A DNA stretch of 64,000 nt from the IMG/VR virus record IMGVR_UViG_3300035698_010479, positions 124,001-188,000 of that record; one strand, written 5' to 3'. The notes below the pieces were generated by a model. That model saw only the letters and a program-made list of their open reading frames with translations. It ran no database searches and was not told where the DNA came from. This document shows, one piece after another, positions 28,401 through 36,065 of the stretch (its first letter is position 1; every line of letters starts with the position of its first letter). Both the position numbers and the translations under genes were made by a program. Source of the DNA: a virus.

Positions 28401-30984
28401 AGTATGGTTTTTTTGCCCAGACGACTAGGTCTGATTTTGCTTGACCTTTTATTCTACCAGTAATACCGCCAGCGAAAATTACAGATGCTATTATTGGGGA
28501 TGTTGGTAAATTTTCTATAGTATAATCACCACTATCCAAACTTGAACCAAACATACTAGCTATTGACCTTATAAGTGTAACATCTTCCTCAGGCCAACCA
28601 TCTCGTATTTCGGTATAAGTACCTGTAGGTTTTCTATCAAAACTCCATCGTTCATATACATATAGACCTTCTTCAAACTCTATTACAGGGTCGTATAATC
28701 TAACATATTTATCGGGTTCTTTTGGTTTTATTATTAATTGATTAACTTCCATTCTACTAGAACAGTGTTCCACTACTTCCATCTCTATTGAGATCTCCGT
28801 TTCAGAAGAATCTTTACCTCTCAGGAATAGTTTTAAAGCTACTGGATTTCCTGCTGTGTCTATTTCACCTGTATCCCATTTCCTAATAACGGAATGAAGC
28901 TTAAAGTTATCAGCTATAATGAGCAGCATGTAACCTTCATTACCTAAAAACATCATAGAACTATTTTCGTAACTTGAACTGCAAGTACTATCAATATAAA
29001 AACGATCCATAACCTTTACTTTATACATATAGTAGCCTAAGAAATATGTTGTATTGACCTCTGACATTAGTGTGCCATAAGAAGGCACCACAACCTTAGT
29101 ATCAATATAAGTATGTATAGGCACAGCAGCAGAAGCACTTTCTTTACTTTTAAATGGTAGAAACTTGTAGTTTATTTTTGGGGAGTACCTAGGGAAACAA
29201 ATTTCCTGCTCGTAATTAACCAAACCCGATACTTCTGTTTCTACGGTTGTTACTTCAAAAGAAGTTTGTGCAATAATACCTCCACAAAATATTTTATTAA
29301 TAATTATAGTTGAAAAGGTGTATATATCACTGCTCGTATCAAATACAATTATTTTATTTATACCAAAAAATGTATTAACGCCTATAGCAAATGCGCCACA
29401 GGTAGTGGGCCATTCATTTGTATATAACTTATTTGGTGCTAGTTCATCAAGCAACTTAAAATAACATTTTAATTGTACTAATCTATTTTTAAATCTTTCC
29501 TCTGCATATTCGGGGTCCGTACCAACACCTAGAGCAAATTCCCTAAAAGAGTACATATTTTTAAATTTTAGTATATCATTAAATGGGAAGTCAAACTCTG
29601 GATCGCTGGTATTTATGGCAAATAGGTTATTATTATAACCAAAATATTCTCCTAAAATTAGAATTGTTGTGTGGTCAGAAAATGATGTTTCAAATACATA
29701 TTGATTGACACCTGTGGCATCCCCACTGTAACTAGGCATTATATCGAATACTGAACGTATTATTGGTTCAAAAAGTATGTCATTTAATTCTTTTATAAGT
29801 GATGGGAAACTTGGTATCAAATTATCTGAGCTGGTACCCTTTGTTAATAGTACTTGTTTCCTATCAATAGAGAAGCAAGTAAAGTCTGTGATTTTAGTTT
29901 CTATAGCTTTTAAAGTGTAGTCAACTATATTATTAGGCCCGTCATATATTATCTCTGGGGTTGTGCCTTCATTTGCAAATAAGATTGCCTCTTGCCCAAA
30001 GTAGTTAGAGTACTCCTCTATATCCCAAGTCTCTTTCTTTAGGTTGTAACGTATTTCTAAAATTTGTTCGGCTAGGATCTTATCACCACCACGTAGGTAT
30101 ATAGAGCTTAGATAAGGCATAAAACCAGTGCTTGCTAAATTACCCGTATATTTAGGACAATCTGGCATAGCTCCATTACAGGGGGGTCTAAGGTTAATAC
30201 CTTCTTTATCCTCAAAAAAGTTAGAAAATGGTGTAACAAGTGGTGATGTATTTGTACACTTAAACTCTGGGGCCTCTACAGATAATTTACCTGTGTTAGA
30301 ATCCTGTTTTAATGTGAAATCATAATTCTCACTTTTCCACCACTTACATCTACCTAAAAGTGCCCGTTTATTTAATACATCATATTTCATAGGTAGATGT
30401 GACCCACTTGGAAAACCAGTGGAAGTAGAGGTACCAGAAGTCGTAACACCAGAAACTGTGCAAACATCCTGTATTGGCGCAGTGCCAAAACCAGTATGGT
30501 GTGGTGCAAATCCAGAGCATGTTACTGCGGTGCCTCCAGTAAGTACATTACCAGATGAGAAGTTACAATTTCCATCGTTATAACCATTTATTTTAGAATA
30601 ATCCAATGGTATAGCTGTACCAGAAGAAGTGGTTAGTGTATTTGGAGCAGTAACCCATTTGGGGCAATTAGGTGACATAGATACATGTCTATATGGATCT
30701 GGAAGTACACATCTAGGTAAGACATCCGCTGCTGTAGGAGGAGTACCTTCAGTATTAGTGGCATATTTTGTACAAGAAAATCTAGCAGTACCAATATAAT
30801 TACAAAATGGGTATAAATCACCCCGTTGTATAAAAGAAGTTTCAACATTGTTTACCTCTGAAGTAATTTCTTCTTCAAAAGTACAAATGGTATTTGTGTT
30901 ATCCCAGTGTATACATTGGATTGGTTCTTTTTCCAACCAATATTGGCATCTATTTATAGGTCTGGGATTTCTTGTATATGCCAT
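25450..30984 (-). CDS. Large tail protein with duplicated cysteine-rich N-terminal module (1,844 residues)
   Basis: A very large structural protein that I cannot assign to a family. The first 280 residues are rich in cysteine and show what looks like an internal duplication. NRCQYWLEKEPIQC (C13, C24) with C34, C61, C71, C92 and PNCPKW (C107) is echoed by GRCKWWKSENYDF with a later FKC, PPC and PDCPKY. Paired Cys with CPK[WY] endings suggests metal-bound knots. The rest is beta-rich with strongly hydrophobic strands and another Cys region near residues 900-1,040 (RRPSLMWYPYTACDP, WACGCDY). Its ATG shares a base with the stop of the 28-codon gene upstream (TAATG), so translation should be coupled. 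Position among fibre genes suggests a baseplate or adhesin component. Confidence 0.65.
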   Translation of the reverse strand: MAYTRNPRPINRCQYWLEKEPIQCIHWDNTNTICTFEEEITSEVNNVETSFIQRGDLYPFCNYIGTARFSCTKYATNTEGTPPTAADVLPRCVLPDPYRHVSMSPNCPKWVTAPNTLTTSSGTAIPLDYSKINGYNDGNCNFSSGNVLTGGTAVTCSGFAPHHTGFGTAPIQDVCTVSGVTTSGTSTSTGFPSGSHLPMKYDVLNKRALLGRCKWWKSENYDFTLKQDSNTGKLSVEAPEFKCTNTSPLVTPFSNFFEDKEGINLRPPCNGAMPDCPKYTGNLASTGFMPYLSSIYLRGGDKILAEQILEIRYNLKKETWDIEEYSNYFGQEAILFANEGTTPEIIYDGPNNIVDYTLKAIETKITDFTCFSIDRKQVLLTKGTSSDNLIPSFPSLIKELNDILFEPIIRSVFDIMPSYSGDATGVNQYVFETSFSDHTTILILGEYFGYNNNLFAINTSDPEFDFPFNDILKFKNMYSFREFALGVGTDPEYAEERFKNRLVQLKCYFKLLDELAPNKLYTNEWPTTCGAFAIGVNTFFGINKIIVFDTSSDIYTFSTIIINKIFCGGIIAQTSFEVTTVETEVSGLVNYEQEICFPRYSPKINYKFLPFKSKESASAAVPIHTYIDTKVVVPSYGTLMSEVNTTYFLGYYMYKVKVMDRFYIDSTCSSSYENSSMMFLGNEGYMLLIIADNFKLHSVIRKWDTGEIDTAGNPVALKLFLRGKDSSETEISIEMEVVEHCSSRMEVNQLIIKPKEPDKYVRLYDPVIEFEEGLYVYERWSFDRKPTGTYTEIRDGWPEEDVTLIRSIASMFGSSLDSGDYTIENLPTSPIIASVIFAGGITGRIKGQAKSDLVVWAKKPYCSDVEIMYSWKANYQETLLLPTGYCFVAHIGAAPVDTGIGGSTPRCGDHSFGSISRRPSLMWYPYTACDPYGKYALSSGNYENDEGFLEFWLDDVGKPNFDTEHGSEDLRMLGPAKHYGFTVDTHATVWACGCDYVYHNNDMISTPWFGGFARIRAGVEGETLYYMIQNGGTPPKFGNKHRPYLHSFRSIAALHFPIVNDYGGVSMDKKWLPIYEAFSDMALSSNFTEFPWKNYFNESDITTTYVHQMGLLAARNVDNTSISEELLKSTDEFSEGSLKRYRFSEIFLAHSTTTGMVYPSPRKAYYQGKLTPRPITAWLTYKDVPADESGGLSPGAIQWAWRERWKPLEREIIDIRTVLMDMDFYLCDTSDMHSNYLRFLDIYYTNYTYDFRIDEFRRIPEEGFHKIIWEPSKYNIENPLPTYFIVRLGDNGPVRLLNTKLEIITDTAILEEGIIFDSISTEDIKKHIDFYKLCYETNWLNSISSEADLEVMAIETMIGSGFILYDGETEVVDSLELAMSNAKDAKRMVSIYKDGDQYDMYFNRGLYVMLNSSLIKYIPKIFEPLALPYEFKLSKQSSDDSDYSILDITEFYPASESFGMKYFFQSSSFTITFRFEQPVNIGQLDISFLKGKEVQNEESENNTAEPIELFNYFHIPEVVLKRSVDGVVFKDVEKFDFISADIDEPLAPFSKRYKITNLDQTYMSELSLGFSVTFNYSIDKINFVDDNIKFFHYILLDSIKFSKVLFTKQEETVQVHERKFNISVGEYGTYPIHGFENEGSLLYPSTKELSTTYQYDNAWGMVGMSNSSGEFSCVGKTQSRHCGSIQQDAENIYGSYLDFELKQKELYDDIALRGAEVISYNSIAKDVFKETLSNTGVTSFPEWICTFKNNSMVPLRAVPSKQLYYPEGHNWTWDNNSFRDFFNCGGGGLRQVVTIFSYKWGRVSGIYGFVHERDILDLYSYGLSDALTRLANPDMAIAERLASL

Positions 30985-31070
30985 TATAAGTATCTTTCTA
31001 TTGGTGTATGGGTTGGTAGAACTTTTTTAGATAACCCTATTATTTCTTCTATTGACTTCTTTTTAGACAT
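30984..31070 (-). CDS. 28-residue small protein, coupled to the 1,844-residue gene
   Basis: A short gene starting with ATG at 31068-31070 and ending TAA at 30984-30986, where the stop shares one base with the ATG of the next gene (TAATG). A GGGAGT Shine-Dalgarno lies 5 bases upstream, one of the better ones in this area. The peptide (MSKKKSIEEIIGLSKKVLPT, then 8 more residues) is basic at the N-terminus and amphipathic. It could be a true small protein or a leader whose translation sets the level of the large gene downstream. The perfect stop-start junction argues that it is translated. Confidence 0.6.
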   Translation of the reverse strand: MSKKKSIEEIIGLSKKVLPTHTPIERYL

Positions 31071-31178
31071 TATTTACTCCCTATTAAAGTTTAAAATAAA
31101 GTGGTTAGGAAAAATGTAATAGGCAAATTTCCAATCTCCGTCGAGACTGTCCCACAGTTTTGTAGTAATTACAAGTAC
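31071..31178 (-). other. Gap that stays open in frame with the upstream gene (possible readthrough tail)
   Basis: These 108 bases follow the TAA of the 517-residue gene. In the same frame they encode 34 sense codons (starting VLVITTKLWDSLDGDWKFAY) before a TAA at 31074-31076 that touches the Shine-Dalgarno of the 28-residue gene. The gap also holds a 5-bp stem with 3-base loop (31146-31158). I see no promoter and no T-rich terminator. It may be a readthrough extension, a decayed 3' end of the gene, or a plain spacer. Confidence 0.35.
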
Positions 31179-31215
31179 TTATGAGTAGTCAAAAAAAGTA
31201 CGGTAATTACAAGTA
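31165..31215. repeat. 13-bp direct repeat spanning a stop codon
   Basis: The word gtaattacaagta occurs at 31165-31177 and again at 31203-31215, on either side of the TAA (31179-31181) that ends the 517-residue gene. The spacing is 38 bases. A small duplication or strand-slippage event may have created or moved the stop. Confidence 0.6.
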
Positions 31216-32732
31216 GATGCTCCTGTTTCTGAACTTCCCAATTTAATATTAAACCAAACAGGGTCAGCTATAAGAAACTTATTACCTATCGCTTGTGAAT
31301 CATCAGCAGTAGATACTACCATAAGATTAGCTTTTGTGCTATATAAATATGTTGGTGGTATGTCACTATCAATATCCCCAGGAATTATTCCTGGATACCA
31401 TTCTACACCAGTTTCAGTACCAGAGCCAGCTTTATTTCCTGGGCCTGTTGTACCAAATCGAAACATTGTATCGTTGTTACCAGCGTAATGATGTTGAAAA
31501 GAACCATGACTCTGTAAACCAAATTTAACAGAACTCAGTTGGTAAGCACCTGATTCAATTTCAAATGTTACGCAACGTACAGTTGATTCTGTGGATACAG
31601 TAACGTTACCAAAGTTTACACTGGATATATTATAACTTGCTGGTTTAGGCCCTTGACACATAACGTAAAACTCATCCCGTATACCTAAATAATCAGAACC
31701 ACTGGCTGGAACAAATTGTAGAGCTAGTCCCCTTGTACCCAATGGTATATTTGTACCGGATGCTGGTGTAACTACAGCGGCAGCCATATCCCCTTTTGTA
31801 GAGCTATATGACATAAGAGCACTACCAGCTGCATCTGTTACGTTGGTACCACTGGTGTAGTCTGGTTTATAACAAGGGATGTTCCAGTAACCTGCAGCAA
31901 AAACTGCGTCGGTAAATTTAACCATTAGGCCTCTTGTACCTATATTATACCAGTATCCTGGATATAACAATTCAGTAGATACACTAGAATCATCTACTGA
32001 TGGTGATGCTGTCCAAGTAAGTGTTGGGACGTTGCCCGACCCACCGGCTAATGTAGTACCATTTGTAACATCAATGGTAATTGTATAAGTGGTATCTGTA
32101 CTATAGTTATATACCCCACCAGTTGTCATAACACCATCATATGTTATGCTTTTTATAGGTACACCTATACCTCTAGGTGAATCATTATCATTAGTAATAA
32201 CTATCTTATAGACTTCTGGTTCCATACCTTTAAAATCACCGGTAATGTTCAAAGTGCCAGCGAAGTTATTTGTTGATGCAGCGCCACCTACCTCAGATAC
32301 AGTGGCAAAGCCTAATACAGCATGTGCACTTTCGGCACCTATTGTGGTTACTGCTACGGAAGACGCAACACCTAGGGTTCCAGAATATATCTTAAATCTA
32401 TTACCTTGTCCAGGGGTATTAACCCAAGTACATTGCGCATCGTTCCATCTTGCATCATTTTTACCTAGATTTCGCATCTTTTCAGTTATATCTTTTGCTA
32501 CAAATCTGGGATCTAGATCTATACCCTGATATAAAGTTATAAAAGGACCTGGGTCACCGTCTATACTCATGTATAACTTATTTGTTGTTGGTCCTATTGT
32601 AAAGGTATCACTAACACTAGAAGTACCTATAGAGTAACCTCTTTTACCTTTACATCCTGCGTTTCTACCACTACCTATAGTACCTGTAGATGCGGGGTCA
32701 TATTGGACCCAGCGAGTAATTGCGGCGCACAT
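31179..32732 (-). CDS. Tail structural protein (517 residues)
   Basis: A Gly/Ser/Thr-rich, beta-rich protein typical of tail or fibre shafts. Residues about 85-160 read LYQGIDLDPRFVAKDITEKM ... FKIYSGTLGVASSVAVTTIG ... AHAVLGFATVSE. This shares its layout (G[IV]x, helix, F-x-I-x-SG, SSV-x-V, A-x-LGF) with residues of the 321-residue protein at 41004-41969, so the two probably carry the same domain. The start is secure: AAGGAGG lies just before the ATG, the strongest Shine-Dalgarno in the region, suggesting high expression. The C-terminus ends at CNYRTFFDYS; a run of seven T precedes the stop, and the frame continues open after it. The function is structural by context. I cannot name the family. 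Confidence 0.65.
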   Translation of the reverse strand: MCAAITRWVQYDPASTGTIGSGRNAGCKGKRGYSIGTSSVSDTFTIGPTTNKLYMSIDGDPGPFITLYQGIDLDPRFVAKDITEKMRNLGKNDARWNDAQCTWVNTPGQGNRFKIYSGTLGVASSVAVTTIGAESAHAVLGFATVSEVGGAASTNNFAGTLNITGDFKGMEPEVYKIVITNDNDSPRGIGVPIKSITYDGVMTTGGVYNYSTDTTYTITIDVTNGTTLAGGSGNVPTLTWTASPSVDDSSVSTELLYPGYWYNIGTRGLMVKFTDAVFAAGYWNIPCYKPDYTSGTNVTDAAGSALMSYSSTKGDMAAAVVTPASGTNIPLGTRGLALQFVPASGSDYLGIRDEFYVMCQGPKPASYNISSVNFGNVTVSTESTVRCVTFEIESGAYQLSSVKFGLQSHGSFQHHYAGNNDTMFRFGTTGPGNKAGSGTETGVEWYPGIIPGDIDSDIPPTYLYSTKANLMVVSTADDSQAIGNKFLIADPVWFNIKLGSSETGASTCNYRTFFDYS

Positions 32733-32803
32733 ATAAAATCCTCCTTAATTGTTACTATTTTTTAGGTGTAAACCAAAACAACACCTTATCATTATCTTTT
32801 CAC

Positions 32804-33418
32804 TCACTGTGGTTTACTCCCTAAAGAAAATTCAAAAGTTTTAACTGGTAAAATATTACCAGAAAAGTCTTTTACCCCAGAAATTGTAATACTATAAGAT
32901 TTACCATACATAAAATACTTACTTTGTGGTTTAACAGCTGCTGATATATTATACTGGCCTGATCCCTCTACAGATACATAAGCTCCAAGGTCGTACTCTT
33001 TATAAGTAGAAGTCTTAAAAAAAGTAGAAAAATAAGTAGTATTAGGATTAAACACATTATTAACTGCCGAAACTGAAACAGGTATTTCACTGTTAACAGG
33101 CCACCTAATCACTTTCTCCCACAGTACTTCATAACCATACTGTAATAAATATGTCCTACTAGTATTATCATCATTACTATTACTACCAAAAACCTCTAAA
33201 ACCATTGTACCACTTGGGACTGTAGAATATGATAATGTATAACCATTAACTAATGGTGTTGTTGTGCAATTTACAGTATACCCATTATTAACCATGAATG
33301 TACCGGATAGAGTAACACTATGTTCATCATCCAGTACGTCAACACGGAAATCTACTAAAGATGTACAATATACTGTAGAATCTTTAGGTATAGAAAAATT
33401 TGTTATGTATAGTGCCAT
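32804..33418 (-). CDS. Ig-like tail protein (204 residues)
   Basis: A beta-sandwich protein with two apparent Ig-like repeats. The first has the opening strand STVYCTSLVDFRVDVLDDE and ends in a GSN turn. The second ends KYFMYGKSYSITISGVKDFS then GNILPVKTFEFSLG, the usual closing strands (Y-x-[IVL]-x-[IV]-x-G-[VI]-x-D-x-x-GN) of bacterial Ig-like domains (Big_5/SbsA type). Such domains decorate phage tails and bind weakly to cell surface sugars. It lies 35 bases after the 869-residue fibre gene and ends with TGA, 71 bases before the 517-residue gene. Only a weak AGG Shine-Dalgarno precedes its start. Confidence 0.6.
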   Translation of the reverse strand: MALYITNFSIPKDSTVYCTSLVDFRVDVLDDEHSVTLSGTFMVNNGYTVNCTTTPLVNGYTLSYSTVPSGTMVLEVFGSNSNDDNTSRTYLLQYGYEVLWEKVIRWPVNSEIPVSVSAVNNVFNPNTTYFSTFFKTSTYKEYDLGAYVSVEGSGQYNISAAVKPQSKYFMYGKSYSITISGVKDFSGNILPVKTFEFSLGSKPQ

Positions 33419-33453
33419 ATAACGTTACCTATATTAAATCGTAGTTAGATTAA

Positions 33454-36063
33454 TTATAATATCCTCTTAATTATAGGAGTTACATTATGTTCTCTTATAA
33501 CATTATCAACTAATAATTCTATACTACTTTCTTTTAAACCATTTCCGCCATCAAAAACAGCGAATTTAATTTTGGTTGTTCTAGTGTTTAGTCCACGAAC
33601 ACATGCTCTTGGTAAAAAGCTAGTAGGATCTACAAAGGGCTCTAGGCTATCAGATAACCTAAATCTCCACATGTCATAAAGTATGTTTTTTTGCCCAGAT
33701 GAGTCATTTATTTGAATTGAAATTTCAACTACTTGACCATAGTAGAATATATTTTCATTTAAATATGTTATATTATAACCGTTAGGTATTACTGTGAAGT
33801 TGAATATCTTTATTCTATTATTTACATATAAATCTAAAGAAGTAATATCAACACCTACTTCACTATCAAGAATATCAAAACTTATATTAGTACCGAGAGG
33901 TATATCTACTGAATCACGTATAGGGAATTCGTTTACTATATAAGGTGGTTTGTAATCTGGTATTACAGTAAACCAATAGTCGAACTCTATCTTATTTGGT
34001 GGTATGGCATTATCATACACTGAAAGATATACATAAACAATCGCGTCATTATGAAAATATTCTGGTGGTGTAAATAACACATCTAGCCCAATCAAACCTC
34101 CCCCGGCGTCAAATTCAGTAACAACTAATAAACTACTTTCTGAAAAATCTATAAATTCAGTGTCGCCCACATAAGAAATTTCACGTACTCTAAATACTAA
34201 TGTACTTTTATTTAAATCAAAGCCGTAAGGAGCTAACCGTAACCATATGGTTGCATTTACATTATTTTTACTTGAGAATGGTACAGGTACTGCATCTATT
34301 AAAAACCTAAACTGGGCTATGAAAACATTATCAGTATTACTTCCTACTGGAAGGTGTCTACTTATGTATGTTTGACTTAAAGCACAGGAGCCTAAATGAG
34401 TAGTTAGTTGTTTAAAAGCAGAACTACTAGATTTTTGTGCTTTTTGTGGTATATCAAAATCTCCATCGAAATTCTGAAGCTGTCTTACAATTGCAACCTT
34501 AGGTAGATTATCAAATACTTCATGGCCACCAGGCATCTTAAATTTACTGTAACTTTTTAATATAAATTTGGATAAGAAAGATACTAGTTGTTTAATAATA
34601 TTAGTAGTAGCTTTAGAGTCTATTTTTTGTGTAATTATAGGTGCACCAAAACCAGCTATATCTAGCCTATCGAATAAAAACTTAGCATCTAGGTATAGTA
34701 GTATAGATGCAAATACATAGATACTGCCTGTTAGTATATTTGACCCATCAGTATAGGCTACTATTTTTATATCACCATTTATATTAGATATCAAAGATGA
34801 GTTATACCAAGTACTAGTATATGTTATGCTGCCTACACCATTCAAATCTGTTGTGGCTTCTTTATTTACATCACCCCATACGCCACCAGTATCTCCGTAT
34901 TCCTTATCAAAATGAATTGTCTTATTGGATATACCCATACCGTATTGGTCAGTTACTTTGGCATATATAGTTATAGTATCCTGGTTTGCAATTCTACGGG
35001 TGTCTGTATATAAGATTAAACAATCTGAATACCTATAAGGGCTGTCTTCATGATAATTGTAAGTTGTCCAAGTAATTTCAGCAAATGTGCCAGTATTAGA
35101 GCGCATCATTTTACTTTTCTGTAAACGATACATTGAAGATACAGTAAAAGCTATAGCAGACACATCTAAAACAGTACTACTATTTAATTTTGTAACATTT
35201 AGTCTACTGGATTTCATTATACTGTAATCTAGTATATCAATATAAATTAATTCTGAGTTTTTAATTATGGCTACTGAACCATAAAAAGGTAATCCGTAAT
35301 TCGCAGTTTTAATATTGTTATACAAGGCACTCTCGTGATGCCCTTTGGTTGCTCCTGTAAAATTATCTAATACAAGCATGGCACCCCTAGTTGTGTCTAC
35401 ACCATAACCAATATCACTGAATAAATATATATCGCCTAGGTAAGTAACAGGGTCCCCAACATTAAAATAGCTTTTAAGTGGTGTACCTGAGGAAGATTTA
35501 ATGTATACAGTAGTACCAGATACGGATGTGGCTGTTACCTCTTCAAAAGCACCAAGATAAGAGGTATTACTACTTGGACCTATGTATAATCTTGTACCAG
35601 AAACTACATTATCTATATTATTAAGCAGTATATTACCGGTACCTGTTATAGTTGTAAGTGATAAATTTGTGTAGTACCTACCCAAGGCCATGGACCTACT
35701 TACTATAGTATCATACCCACTAGATGCTTTAGTTATAGTATAATCTAAATCTAATCTAGTATTTGTTTTATTCAAATTCCATTTTTTTATAGACACAGAA
35801 GAAGTTAGATTACTTTCCATAGTAAAAAATACCATACCTGATTGTAAAGCACTTAAATCTCTTGGGCCTATATAATCTAAATAGTAAATTTTTGTATCTT
35901 GTGTGATATTAGGATTAAAAGTATATGATACAGTTGTCACACCAGTACTATTTTTTATTAACAACCTGGCTGTAGCCGTAGTAGTATCTACTGTAGCGAA
36001 AGTACCTAATAAAGGTGCTAAACAAAAATTAGACTGTGCTGCATTTATATTTTCCTGTGCCAT
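33454..36063 (-). CDS. Tail fibre paralogue 3 (869 residues) with Ig-like domains
   Basis: This is the third of three tandem related fibre genes. The N-terminal 290 residues follow the same order as the other two: a short head (MAQENINAAQSNFCLA), FFTMESNLTSSVSIKKWNLN (like WTMESPSTTIFIKRWRIDN), LYIGPSSN, VTATSVSGTTVYIKS, NVGDPVTYLGDIYLFSD, RGAMLVLDNFTGATKG. An invasin/Big-type Ig domain follows (about 360-450: DTITIYAKVTDQYGMGISNK, then GVGSITYTS). C-terminal Ig-like repeats (about 630-869) show KPPYIVNEFPIRDSVDIPLG, similar to PPTLKNFSPVGINVPITEHI in the 165-residue protein at 40507-41004. Likely a host-surface-binding fibre. It starts 2 bases after the previous paralogue. Confidence 0.7.
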   Translation of the reverse strand: MAQENINAAQSNFCLAPLLGTFATVDTTTATARLLIKNSTGVTTVSYTFNPNITQDTKIYYLDYIGPRDLSALQSGMVFFTMESNLTSSVSIKKWNLNKTNTRLDLDYTITKASSGYDTIVSRSMALGRYYTNLSLTTITGTGNILLNNIDNVVSGTRLYIGPSSNTSYLGAFEEVTATSVSGTTVYIKSSSGTPLKSYFNVGDPVTYLGDIYLFSDIGYGVDTTRGAMLVLDNFTGATKGHHESALYNNIKTANYGLPFYGSVAIIKNSELIYIDILDYSIMKSSRLNVTKLNSSTVLDVSAIAFTVSSMYRLQKSKMMRSNTGTFAEITWTTYNYHEDSPYRYSDCLILYTDTRRIANQDTITIYAKVTDQYGMGISNKTIHFDKEYGDTGGVWGDVNKEATTDLNGVGSITYTSTWYNSSLISNINGDIKIVAYTDGSNILTGSIYVFASILLYLDAKFLFDRLDIAGFGAPIITQKIDSKATTNIIKQLVSFLSKFILKSYSKFKMPGGHEVFDNLPKVAIVRQLQNFDGDFDIPQKAQKSSSSAFKQLTTHLGSCALSQTYISRHLPVGSNTDNVFIAQFRFLIDAVPVPFSSKNNVNATIWLRLAPYGFDLNKSTLVFRVREISYVGDTEFIDFSESSLLVVTEFDAGGGLIGLDVLFTPPEYFHNDAIVYVYLSVYDNAIPPNKIEFDYWFTVIPDYKPPYIVNEFPIRDSVDIPLGTNISFDILDSEVGVDITSLDLYVNNRIKIFNFTVIPNGYNITYLNENIFYYGQVVEISIQINDSSGQKNILYDMWRFRLSDSLEPFVDPTSFLPRACVRGLNTRTTKIKFAVFDGGNGLKESSIELLVDNVIREHNVTPIIKRIL

Positions 36064-36065
36064 TT

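Noticed and set aside
31191-31197. Run of seven T (minus strand) near the end of the 517-residue gene, considered as a frameshift site
   Set aside because: A -1 shift meets TGA at once, and a +1 shift meets TAA after six codons, so no meaningful extension would result.
32764-32786. Hairpin (6-bp stem AGGTGT/ACACCT, 11-base loop) between two tail genes, considered as a terminator
   Set aside because: No T-run follows the stem on the transcribed strand (AAAAAATAG follows), and the genes on both sides belong to the same unit. A strong ribosome site lies directly after it.
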